A DNA stretch of 64,000 nucleotides from Caldovatus aquaticus (GTDB lineage Bacteria > Pseudomonadota > Alphaproteobacteria > Acetobacterales > Acetobacteraceae). The notes under the pieces are model-generated. The model ran no database searches and was not told where the DNA came from. It was given only the letters and a program-made list of their open reading frames with translations. The translations under genes and the position numbers were made by a program. Location: the NCBI RefSeq assembly GCF_019458025.1, contig NZ_JAHZUY010000010.1:1-64000 (forward strand), given 5' to 3'. Within the stretch, counting starts at the first letter, position 1; the number at the start of each line of letters is the position of its first letter. Positions 1 through 7,303 of the stretch are shown here, in pieces.

Positions 1-389
1 CGGGCGCCGTGCCGGTGGTCGCGGCGGGGCGGCTCCTGCACCGGTTCGGCGAGCCGGGCGAGGCCGGACCCCTCCGCGGCCTCACCTTCGCCGCCCGGCC
101 GGGCGCGCGGGTGGTCAGCCCCTGCGCCGGCCGCGTGCTGTTCGGCGGGCCCTTCCGCTCCTACGGGCAGGTGCTGATTGTGCAATGCGGCCGGGGCACC
201 CATCTCGTGCTGGCCGGCCTTGCCCGGCTGGACGTCGAGCCCGGCGCCCGGGTGCTGGCCGGCGAGCCGGTCGGGGTTCTGGGCGGCGGCGGCGTGGACG
301 GCGAGGGCGGCCGCCTCTATCTCGAACTGCGCCGCGACGGGCGGCCGGTGGACCCGCTGCCCTGGCTGGCGGCGGGGGGCGACGGGTGA
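1..389 (+). CDS. EnvC-like murein hydrolase activator / M23 peptidase domain, C-terminal part
   Basis: This is the 3-prime end of a gene entering from the left; about 126 residues are visible. The residues form the beta-barrel core of an M23 (LytM) peptidase domain: a stretch like SPCAGRVLFGGPFRSYGQ, then GTHLVLAGL, and the terminal pattern GGRLYLELRRDGRPVDPLPW, which is typical of EnvC/NlpD-type proteins. EnvC-type proteins act in the periplasm and activate septal amidases; many have lost the zinc ligands. The usual HxxGxxTxYxHL signature appears only as THLVLAGL, so catalysis is doubtful and an activator role is more likely. ctpA follows 180 bp downstream on the same strand, the usual alphaproteobacterial order. 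Family is clear; the exact role is inferred. The true start lies outside the window. Confidence 0.8.
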   Translation, partial: GAVPVVAAGRLLHRFGEPGEAGPLRGLTFAARPGARVVSPCAGRVLFGGPFRSYGQVLIVQCGRGTHLVLAGLARLDVEPGARVLAGEPVGVLGGGGVDGEGGRLYLELRRDGRPVDPLPWLAAGGDG

Positions 390-568
390 CGCCGGGGAGC
401 GGGGGCGGGCGCCAGGGCGCGCTGCGGCCGTTCCGGGCGGGGACCGGGATCCGCCCGGCTGCGTATCACTACTGCGCTGCCGGGCGGAGGTTGTGGCATA
501 GTGCATAATGATGGCGCCGGGCCCGCCGGACCGGGGGGCGGGCCGCGCAGCGAGGAGTGCATGCGCGC

Positions 569-1957
569 ATGAGGAAGGCTCGAGCGGCTGCCGCGGTCAC
601 GGCGGCGTTTGCCGCAGGGGTGGTGGTGGGCCCGCTGGTCGCCGCCTGGGCGCAGGAGCGCAGCGGGCTGAACGAGACCTACAAGCTGCTCGGCCTGTTC
701 GGCGAGGTCTTCGAGCGCGTGCGCGCCGATTACGTCGAGCCGATCAACGACCGCGAGGCGATCGAGAACGCGATCAACGGGATGCTGACCGGGCTCGACC
801 CGCATTCGAGCTACCTGAACGCGCGGACCTACCGCGACATGCAGGTGCAGACGCGCGGCGAGTTCGGCGGCCTCGGCATCGAGGTCACGCAGGAGAACGG
901 CTACATCAAGGTCATCTCGCCGATCGACGACACGCCGGCGGCGCGGGCCGGCATCCGCGCCGGCGACGTCATCACCCACCTCAACGGCACCACCGTGCAG
1001 GGCCTGACCCTGCAGGAGGCGGTCGAGCAGATGCGCGGCGAGCGCGGCACCTCGATCCGCCTCACCATCCGCCGCGAGGGCGCCGAGCGGCCGATCGAGT
1101 TGACCATCGTCCGCGACGTGATCCGCCCGCAGGTGGTGAAGTACCGCTTGGAGGGCAACGACATCGCTTATATCCGCCTCTCCAGCTTCAACGAGCAGAC
1201 CGAGACGCGGCTGCGCGAGGCGATGACGCGGATGCGCCAGCAGGCCGGCGGCAACCTGCGCGGCGTGGTGCTCGACCTGCGCAACAACCCGGGCGGGCTG
1301 CTCGACCAGGCGGTGCAGGTGGCCGACGACTTCCTCGAGCAGGGCGAGATCGTCTCCACCCGCGCCCGGCGCCCGGAGGGCGCGCAGCGCTGGAACGCCA
1401 AGCCCGGCGACATCGCGCAGGGCCTGCCGATGGTGGTGCTGATCAACGCCGGCAGCGCCAGCGCCTCCGAGATCGTCGCCGGAGCGCTGCAGGATCACCG
1501 CCGGGCGATCCTCCTCGGCGTCAAGTCCTTCGGCAAGGGCAGCGTGCAGACGGTGATGCCGCTCCCCGAAAACAACGGCGCCATCCGGCTGACCACGGCG
1601 CGCTACTACACGCCCTCCGGCCGCTCGATCCAGGCCACCGGCATCGAGCCCGACATCGAGGTCCACGCCAACCGGGACCAGGCCGCGGCCGGCATCCCGC
1701 GCGAGCGCGAGGCGGACCTGCGCCGCGCCTTGCGCCGCGAGGGCGCGGTGCAGCAGCCCCAGGCCGCGCCGTCGCTGCCGCCGCTGAACCTGCCGCCCGG
1801 CCTGGTCGAGCGGGTGGCGCGGCTTCCGCCCGAGGGCGCGCCGGCCTTCGACCCGACCAAGCCCGAGACCGACCACCAGCTGCAGCAGGCGCTGCAACTG
1901 CTGCGCGGCCTCGCGGCGGCGCAGCCCCAGTCGGCGCAGCGCCGCGCGGCGCGCTAG
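569..1957 (+). CDS. ctpA: Carboxyl-terminal processing protease (S41 family), CtpA
   Basis: Periplasmic serine protease of the S41 C-terminal processing family, about 462 residues. An N-terminal signal/anchor (about residues 5-30, ending near AWAQ) is followed by the S41 N-terminal helical region, a PDZ domain (about 85-165, with GGLGIEV and the AGIRAGDVI carboxylate-binding turn) and the catalytic core. The nucleophilic Ser lies in NAGSASASEI (about 295-302) and the general-base Lys in KSFGKGSVQT (about 318-327). The ATG at 569 is preferred over the GTG at 557, because GAGGAG (552-557) overlaps the GTG but sits 11 nt before the ATG. The tail after residue 390 is Pro/Gln/Arg rich and variable. 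It sits between envC-like and deacetylase genes, a conserved envelope cluster. The stop TAG is also the left edge of a dispersed repeat. Confidence 0.93.
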   Translation: MRKARAAAAVTAAFAAGVVVGPLVAAWAQERSGLNETYKLLGLFGEVFERVRADYVEPINDREAIENAINGMLTGLDPHSSYLNARTYRDMQVQTRGEFGGLGIEVTQENGYIKVISPIDDTPAARAGIRAGDVITHLNGTTVQGLTLQEAVEQMRGERGTSIRLTIRREGAERPIELTIVRDVIRPQVVKYRLEGNDIAYIRLSSFNEQTETRLREAMTRMRQQAGGNLRGVVLDLRNNPGGLLDQAVQVADDFLEQGEIVSTRARRPEGAQRWNAKPGDIAQGLPMVVLINAGSASASEIVAGALQDHRRAILLGVKSFGKGSVQTVMPLPENNGAIRLTTARYYTPSGRSIQATGIEPDIEVHANRDQAAAGIPREREADLRRALRREGAVQQPQAAPSLPPLNLPPGLVERVARLPPEGAPAFDPTKPETDHQLQQALQLLRGLAAAQPQSAQRRAAR

Positions 1958-2057
1958 AGCCGTTTCCGCTCGGCCGTGCGCGCGGCAACGGCCCCGGCGC
2001 GTTGTCTGCCGGGCGGATGCACGCTCCTGGCGGTTTCCGGCCGTCCGCGATCCGCTC
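1958..2057 (+). repeat. Dispersed structured intergenic repeat, copy R1
   Basis: Full-length copy, orientation taken as forward. It begins right after the ctpA stop (CTAG at 1954-1957) and ends in GATCCGCTC. Three stems can be drawn: GCCGTT 1959-1964 with AACGGC 1987-1992; CCCGGC 1993-1998 with GCCGGG 2008-2013; CGGAT 2014-2018 with ATCCG 2050-2054. R1 and R2 match at most positions. The rest of this 317 bp gap (2058-2274) is GC-rich with no recognisable gene; it holds only the AGGGAGG ribosome site of the next gene. Confidence 0.8.
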
Positions 2058-2274
2058 CGGGGCCGGCCTCGGGCGTCCGGGCGCGCGCCGACGGCGCCGT
2101 CGCGCCGCCCGCCGTGGGCTCCGGTGACGCGCCGCCTGCGGAGCGGCGGGTCCGGTGCGACGGACGGCGCGCTCGCGCCTCCCGCGGGGACCGGCCGGGG
2201 ACGCGAACGGGCGTCCGGAGCGCGAACGCGATGCCATGTGGGAGTTCCGGCTTCCGGCCGAGGGAGGCACGCCG

Positions 2275-3684
2275 ATGATCGCCCCGGCGCCGCGCCGGCG
2301 GGCAGGAGGGTGGCGGGCGCTCGGCTGGTTCTGGGCGATCGTGGCCCTGGCCGTCCTCGGGCTCGTCGGCGGGCTGGCCTGGCTTGGGCCGCCGGCCGGC
2401 GAACCGGCGGTGGCGAGCCGGGGCGCCGCGGGCGGTTCGCCTGCGTTCGCGCCGGCCGGGGAGCGCCACGACAATGGCGCCTCGCCGGCGGGGCGGGCGG
2501 AAACCGGCCCCCGCGCACCGGCGCCGCGCGCGGCGGTTCCGGCTGCGGACCTCGCCGGCGGCGCGGCCCCGGCGGCTGCCGGCCCGGAGGCGGGCTCGCC
2601 GCCGGCACCGGGCCGCGAGAGCCCCGCCGGGGGCGGAGCCGTGGCGGTGCCCGCCGCGGCGACGGCCGGCGCGGCCGCACCGGTTACGGCGCCGCCGGCG
2701 CCGGAGCCTCCGCCGCTCGCCGCCCTCGCGGCTGCCCCCGCGGGAGGGAGGGGGGAACCGCCCCGGGGCCCGATGCTGGCGGGGTCCGGGCCGCGTCCGA
2801 TCCCGCCTCCCGATCCCGCCCTGCTCGAGGAGCGCCCGGGCGGCGTCCGGCTGCCGCGGATCGCGCCGGACGGACGGACCGCGTTCCGCGCCTACGCCCA
2901 GGCCGGCTTCGACCGGGCCGACACCCGCCCGCGCGTGGCCGTCGTGCTGGCCGGCATCGGCCTCTCGGCGAGCGACACGGGGGAGGCGATCCGGCGCCTG
3001 CCCCCGGCCGTCACCCTGGCGCTGAATCCCTATGCGCCGCGGCTCGATCCGGTGGCGGAGCGGGCGCGGGAACGCGGCATGGAGACGCTGGTCGCCGTGC
3101 CGATGGAATCGGCCGGCTATCCCCTGGCCGATCCGGGCGACAAGGCGCTGCTCACCGGCCTCTCCCTCGCCGAGAACCTGAACCGCCTGGACTGGGCGCT
3201 GGCCCGCGCCGCCGGCTATGTCGGGGTGCTGGGCGGGCTCGGCCCGCTGCGCGGCGAGCGCTTCGCCCAGCTCGCCGACCTGCTCGGCCCGGTGCAGGAT
3301 GTGCTGTGCGCGCGCGGGCTGCTCTATGTGGACTCCCGCCCCGGCGCGCCGCACCCGGCGCGCGCCTGGGGCCGCGCCGTGGACGTCGTGCTGGACGAGC
3401 CCGCGACGCGCGGGGAGATCGAGCGCCGCCTCGCCGAGCTCGAGCGCCTGGCGCGCGAGAACGGCAGCGCCCTCGGGCTCGCGGGCGACCCGGCGCCGGT
3501 GGTGGTCGAGCGGCTGGCCGCCTGGGCGGCGGGCCTGGAGGCGCGCGGCCTGGTGCTGGCGCCCCTGACAGCGGTGATCCGCCGCCCCGAGCGCGCCCGC
3601 TGCGCCGGCGGAGGGCCGCCGGTGGCCGCCGGGTTCCCGGTCCCGGCGCCGGCTCCGCCGCCTGCCTCTCCGTCCCCCCGCTGA
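2275..3684 (+). CDS. Divergent polysaccharide deacetylase family protein (YibQ-like)
   Basis: About 469 residues. One N-terminal transmembrane anchor (about residues 14-35, WFWAIVALAVLGLVGG) is followed by a long low-complexity Ala/Pro/Gly linker (about 40-185) and a C-terminal NodB-fold domain of the divergent polysaccharide deacetylase family (about 215-455; motifs VAVVLAGIGLS, VTLALNPYAPRLD, ETLVAVPMESAGYP). In this family the first strand usually carries I-D-D; here it reads AGIGLS, so the usual metal-binding acidic pair is missing and activity is uncertain. The ATG at 2275 is chosen because AGGGAGG lies 7 nt upstream; longer in-frame starts would add a charged leader. It lies between ctpA and rppH, the usual context. 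Probably a membrane-anchored envelope protein. Confidence 0.8.
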   Translation: MIAPAPRRRAGGWRALGWFWAIVALAVLGLVGGLAWLGPPAGEPAVASRGAAGGSPAFAPAGERHDNGASPAGRAETGPRAPAPRAAVPAADLAGGAAPAAAGPEAGSPPAPGRESPAGGGAVAVPAAATAGAAAPVTAPPAPEPPPLAALAAAPAGGRGEPPRGPMLAGSGPRPIPPPDPALLEERPGGVRLPRIAPDGRTAFRAYAQAGFDRADTRPRVAVVLAGIGLSASDTGEAIRRLPPAVTLALNPYAPRLDPVAERARERGMETLVAVPMESAGYPLADPGDKALLTGLSLAENLNRLDWALARAAGYVGVLGGLGPLRGERFAQLADLLGPVQDVLCARGLLYVDSRPGAPHPARAWGRAVDVVLDEPATRGEIERRLAELERLARENGSALGLAGDPAPVVVERLAAWAAGLEARGLVLAPLTAVIRRPERARCAGGGPPVAAGFPVPAPAPPPASPSPR

Positions 3685-3698
3685 GGAGCCGGCCGGCC

Positions 3699-4184
3699 GT
3701 GTCCGATCTGCCCTATCGCGACAATGTCGGCGCGGTGCTGTTCAACCGTGACGGCCTCGTCTTCGTCGCGCGCCGCGCCGACCTGCCGAACGCCGAGGGC
3801 GCCGCCGGCGGCTGGCAACTGCCGCAGGGCGGCATGGACCCCGGCGAGGATCCGCGCGCGGCGGTGCTGCGCGAGCTGGCCGAGGAGATCGGCACCGACA
3901 AGGTGGAGATCCTCGCCGAGCACGACGCCTGGCTGACCTACGACCTGCCGCCGGAGCTGATCGGCAAGGCGCTCGGCGGCCGCTACCGCGGCCAGCGGCA
4001 GCGCTGGTTCGCGCTGCGCTTCCTCGGCGAGGATTCGGACATCCGGCTCGACGCCGATCCGCATCCGGAATTCGACGCCTGGCGCTGGGTGCGGCTCGAG
4101 GAGCTGCCCGCGCTGGCGGTGCCCTTCAAGCGCCCGATCTACGAGGAGCTGGTGCGCGCCTTCGCCTGCTTCGCGGCGCGCTAG
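3699..4184 (+). CDS. rppH: RNA pyrophosphohydrolase (Nudix), RppH
   Basis: Cytoplasmic Nudix hydrolase of 161 residues. In this family it removes pyrophosphate from triphosphorylated RNA 5-prime ends or from diadenosine polyphosphates (IalA-type). The Nudix box is complete at about residues 44-66 (GGMDPGEDPRAAVLRELAEE), with the catalytic REL-EE glutamates present. The N-terminal PYRDNVGAVLFN and the late FDAWRW segment are typical of RppH. The start is GTG at 3699, supported by GAGGAG at 3683-3688, which overlaps the upstream stop. It is the last gene of the envelope cluster. Length matches the family (about 160). Confidence 0.93.
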   Translation: MSDLPYRDNVGAVLFNRDGLVFVARRADLPNAEGAAGGWQLPQGGMDPGEDPRAAVLRELAEEIGTDKVEILAEHDAWLTYDLPPELIGKALGGRYRGQRQRWFALRFLGEDSDIRLDADPHPEFDAWRWVRLEELPALAVPFKRPIYEELVRAFACFAAR

Positions 4185-4222
4185 CGCGGCGCCTGCGGCA
4201 CCGTACGCGGCGGATCGCGACC

Positions 4223-5149
4223 ATGGCCTCGCGGCAGCGGCTCCTCCTCGTCTGCGGCCTCGGCTACGCCGGCATGGCGGTCGCCCGGGAGGCGACGGCG
4301 CGCGGCTGGAGGGTGGCCGGCACCGTGCGCGATCCGCACGCGGCGCGCCGCGGCGCGCCGGAGGGCGTCCGCGTGGTCGCCTTCGGCGCAGCGGCGCCGG
4401 CCTTCGCGGCGGCGACGCATCTCCTGGTGACGGCGCCGCCCGGGGAGGCGGGCGATCCGGTGATCGCGGCGCACCGCGCGGCGATCCTGGCGGCGCCGCG
4501 GCTCCGCTGGATCGGCTATCTCTCCACCACCGGCGTCTATGGCGATCGCGGCGGCGGGGAGGTGGACGAAGCGACGCCGCCCGCGCCGGCGCAGCCGCGC
4601 AGCCGCCGCCGCCTCGCCGCCGAGGAGGCGTGGCGGGCGCTGGCGGCGGAGGCGCCGGGCCGTCCGGCGCTCGACCTGTTCCGCACCGGCGGCATCTACG
4701 GGCCCGGACGCTCCGTCTTCGCGGCGCTGCGCGCCGGCACGGCGCGGCGCATCGTGAAGCCGGGCCATGCCTTCGCCCGCATCCACCGCGACGATCTCGC
4801 GCGGGCGGTGGCGGCGGCGGCCGGGCAGCCGGCGGAGCCCGGGCGCGTGCGCGTGCTCCACCTGGTGGACGACGAGCCGGCGGAGAACGCGGCGGTCGTC
4901 GAGGAGGCGGCGCGGCTGCTCGGCCTGCCGCCGCCCCCCGCGGTGCCCTTTGCCGAGGCCGCGCCCGGCATGTCGCCGGAGGCGTTGAGCTTCTGGGCGG
5001 AGAACCGGCGCGTCGCCAACGCCCGCACCAAGGCGGCGCTCGGCCTCGCCTGGCGGTATCCGGGCTACCGGGAGGGGCTGCGCGCGATCCTCGCCGCGGA
5101 GGCGGTCGCGGACGGCGGAGAACCGGCCGGGCGCGCGGATCGGCCCTAG
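4223..5149 (+). CDS. NAD(P)-dependent epimerase/reductase of the extended SDR type
   Basis: 308 residues with an N-terminal Rossmann fold (LLLVCGLGYAGMAVAREA, about residues 7-24, the GxGxxG dinucleotide site). The region WIGYLSTTGVYGDRGG (about 94-109) contains the Thr and Tyr of an SDR active site. FRTGGIYGPGRS near residue 153 is typical of YeeZ/WcaG-like proteins. The Lys of the classical YxxxK is not obvious (YGDRG), so this is an atypical SDR that may reduce a sugar nucleotide or bind cofactor only. The substrate cannot be told. It stands alone, 38 bp after rppH, and its stop TAG is the left boundary of repeat R2. Confidence 0.72.
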   Translation: MASRQRLLLVCGLGYAGMAVAREATARGWRVAGTVRDPHAARRGAPEGVRVVAFGAAAPAFAAATHLLVTAPPGEAGDPVIAAHRAAILAAPRLRWIGYLSTTGVYGDRGGGEVDEATPPAPAQPRSRRRLAAEEAWRALAAEAPGRPALDLFRTGGIYGPGRSVFAALRAGTARRIVKPGHAFARIHRDDLARAVAAAAGQPAEPGRVRVLHLVDDEPAENAAVVEEAARLLGLPPPPAVPFAEAAPGMSPEALSFWAENRRVANARTKAALGLAWRYPGYREGLRAILAAEAVADGGEPAGRADRP

Positions 5150-5250
5150 CGCCGTTTCCGCCCGACCGTGCGCGCGGCAACGGCTCCGGCGCGGTGTCTG
5201 CCGGGCGGATTCACGCTCCCGGCTGTTCCGGCCGTCCGCGATCCGCTCTA
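5150..5250 (+). repeat. Dispersed structured intergenic repeat, copy R2
   Basis: Best-preserved full copy, flanked on both sides by CTAG (5146-5149 and 5248-5251). It fills the whole space between two convergent genes: the left CTAG holds the stop of the SDR gene and the right one holds, on the other strand, the stop of the hydrolase gene. Stems: GCCGTT 5151-5156 with AACGGC 5179-5184; CCGGC 5186-5190 with GCCGG 5200-5204; GCGGAT 5205-5210 with ATCCGC 5241-5246. Confidence 0.85.
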
Positions 5251-6009
5251 GCCGCCGAGGTCGGCGAGCAGCGCATCCAGGGTGCGGGTCAGCAGCGCGA
5301 GGTCCTGCGGCCGCGACAGGCGGTGATCGCCGTCCTTGACCAGGATGACGTGCACGTCCGGCGACGCGAGCGCCTCCGCCGTGCGCAGCGAGAGGCGCCA
5401 GTCCACGTCCGGGTCCTGCTGCCCGTGCAGCAGCCGCGCCGGACCGGCAAGCGGGATCGGCGCGTTCAGCACCAGGCGGCGGTTGCCGTCCTCGATCAGC
5501 GCGCGGGTGATCGGGGTCGGCTCGCCGTAGGCGCTCGGCAGGCGGACGATGCCGTCGCGCGCGAGTGCCGCCCGCTGCTCCGGCGTCATGCGGCGCTCCG
5601 GCAGCTCGGCGGTGAAGTCGGGCGCGGCGGCGACGCCGACCAGCCCGGCGACGCGCTCCGGCCAGCGGCGCGCGAGCAGCAGCGCGATCCAGCCGCCCAT
5701 CGAGGAGCCGACCAGGACCTGCGGGCCTTCGGTGAGCCGCTCGATCAGAAGCGCGGCGTCGTCGGTCCAGATCCCGACGGTGCCGTCCTCGAACCGCCCC
5801 CCGCTCGCGCCGTGGCCGGAGTAGTCGAGGCGCAGATAGGCCTGGCCGCGCGCGGCGCAGAAGGCGGCCAGCGCCTCCGCCTTCTGCCCGGTCATGTCGG
5901 AGCGGAAGCCGCCGAGGAACACCACGCCGGGGCCGCGTCCCGGCAGGCGCCGCCAGGCGAGGGGCACGCCGTCGGCGCGCGCGAGGGTGCCGCTCTCCTC
6001 GCGCGTCAT
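5248..6009 (-). CDS. Alpha/beta hydrolase (ABHD10/BAAT-like serine hydrolase)
   Basis: 253 residues, cytoplasmic. The nucleophile elbow VGSSMGGW (about residue 102) carries the catalytic Ser. The oxyanion strand is VVFLGGFRSDMTG, a pattern typical of the ABHD10-like group of small thioesterases/esterases. The acid is probably in the QDPDVDW region, and the catalytic His is in DGDHRLSRPQDL near the C-terminus. The ATG overlaps the stop of the upstream FAH-family gene by 4 nt (ATGA, 6006-6009), so the two are translationally coupled and probably act on one substrate, with a C-C hydrolase step next to an ester/thioester step (inference). The stop codon lies on the edge of repeat R2. Confidence 0.8.
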   Translation of the reverse strand: MTREESGTLARADGVPLAWRRLPGRGPGVVFLGGFRSDMTGQKAEALAAFCAARGQAYLRLDYSGHGASGGRFEDGTVGIWTDDAALLIERLTEGPQVLVGSSMGGWIALLLARRWPERVAGLVGVAAAPDFTAELPERRMTPEQRAALARDGIVRLPSAYGEPTPITRALIEDGNRRLVLNAPIPLAGPARLLHGQQDPDVDWRLSLRTAEALASPDVHVILVKDGDHRLSRPQDLALLTRTLDALLADLGG

Positions 6010-7184
6010 CGGTGCACGCTCCGCGGCAGGCCGCGGCGGGCGAGGCTCGCGAACAGCGCGCCGGCGCCGAAGGTCCAGGGCGGGCACTCGTCGGTGCGGT
6101 CCACCTCGTTGACCAGCGCGCCGAGCCTCGGGCTGCGGATGGTGACCACGTCGCCCTCCCTGTGCGTGAAGCCCATGCCCGGCGCGCCGCGGTCCTTCAC
6201 CGGAGAGAAGGGCGTGCCGAGGAAGAGCACCACGCCGTCCGGATACTGGTGGTGCGGGCCGATGAGCTGGGCCACGAGCTCGACGGGATCGCGGCTGATC
6301 GCGCCGACCTCGCCGGTCTCCTCCAGCCGGAAGCCGTCCCGTCCCTCGATGGCGAGGGTGAGGGTGGCGCGGCGCACATCCTCCAGCGTGAAGGACCCGT
6401 CGAACAGGCGGATCATCGGGCCGAGGGCGCAGGAGGCGTTGTTGTCCTTCGCCCGGCCGAGCAGCAGCGCCGAGCGCCCCTCCACGTCGCGCAGGTTCAC
6501 GTCGTTGCCGAGCGTGGCGCCGACGATGCGCCCGCGCGCGTTCACCACCAAGACCGCCTCGGGCTCCGGGTTGTTCCAGGCGCTCATCGGGTGCACGCCG
6601 ACCTTGGCGCCGAGGCCGACCGCGGCCATGGGCGGGCATTTGGTGAAGATCTCGGCATCGGGGCCGATGCCGACCTCGAGGTACTGGCTCCACCAGCCCT
6701 TGGCGACCAGCGCCTCCTTCACCCGCATCGCCTCCGGGCTGCCGGGGCGGAGGCTGGCGAGGTCGTCGCCGATGATGGCCTGCACCTCCGCGCGCACCGC
6801 CGCGGCGCGCGCGGCGTCGCCGCGGCAGCGTTCCTCGATGACGCGCTCCAGCATCGAACGGACGTAGGTGACGCCGGAGGCCTTCACCGCCGCGAGGTCC
6901 ACCGGCGCGAGCAGCCAGGGCGCGCCGGCGCGGCGCGCGTCGTGGGCGGAGTTCGCGATCAGCCCGGCGAGGTCGAGGGCGAGCGGCTCGCCGCGCGCGC
7001 GGATGGCGGCCACGGCGTCCTCCTCCTCCAGCCAGCGGCTGACGGTGCCGAAGGCGGGGGTCAGGTCGAAGGCCTCCCCGCCGGCGAGGCCGAGGACGAC
7101 CGGGCCCGCCTCGGTCATGATGCGCGCGGCGTAGCTGCCCTGCGGCCAGTCCTCCGGCAGGATCGCGGTGGGGTCGAGCCGCAT
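6006..7184 (-). CDS. Fumarylacetoacetate hydrolase (FAH) family protein
   Basis: 392 residues. The FAH superfamily cleaves or hydrates acylpyruvate-type compounds using a divalent metal. Recognisable are ASGVTYVRSMLERV, the conserved core VLVVNARGRIVGATLGNDVNLRDVEGRSA (about residues 215-245; shown here only as a landmark), and the late GVVLFLGTPFSPVKDRGA plus MGFTHREGDVVTI. Metal ligands would be acidic residues in this core. The start ATG at 7184 has AGGAGG 9 nt upstream. It is the first gene of a two-gene unit with the alpha/beta hydrolase. The exact substrate is unknown; a role in catabolism of an aromatic or sugar-acid intermediate is inferred from the family. Confidence 0.82.
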   Translation of the reverse strand: MRLDPTAILPEDWPQGSYAARIMTEAGPVVLGLAGGEAFDLTPAFGTVSRWLEEEDAVAAIRARGEPLALDLAGLIANSAHDARRAGAPWLLAPVDLAAVKASGVTYVRSMLERVIEERCRGDAARAAAVRAEVQAIIGDDLASLRPGSPEAMRVKEALVAKGWWSQYLEVGIGPDAEIFTKCPPMAAVGLGAKVGVHPMSAWNNPEPEAVLVVNARGRIVGATLGNDVNLRDVEGRSALLLGRAKDNNASCALGPMIRLFDGSFTLEDVRRATLTLAIEGRDGFRLEETGEVGAISRDPVELVAQLIGPHHQYPDGVVLFLGTPFSPVKDRGAPGMGFTHREGDVVTIRSPRLGALVNEVDRTDECPPWTFGAGALFASLARRGLPRSVHR

Positions 7185-7303
7185 GCGGCGGATCCTCCTG
7201 CTGCTGGGTCGGTCGGCCCGCAGGCTGCCGGGGCCGCCGCCCGCTGCCAAGGGCCCGCGGCGCCGCTCCGCGCGCGCGGCGCCGCGCGGCGCGGGCGACG
7301 GGT

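Noticed and set aside
557-568. GTG at 557 as the ctpA start
   Set aside because: It overlaps the GAGGAG ribosome site, which fits the ATG at 569 better.
317-2680. 787-codon minus-strand open frame opposite ctpA
   Set aside because: It lies antisense to a complete CtpA with intact catalytic motifs and shows no domain pattern.
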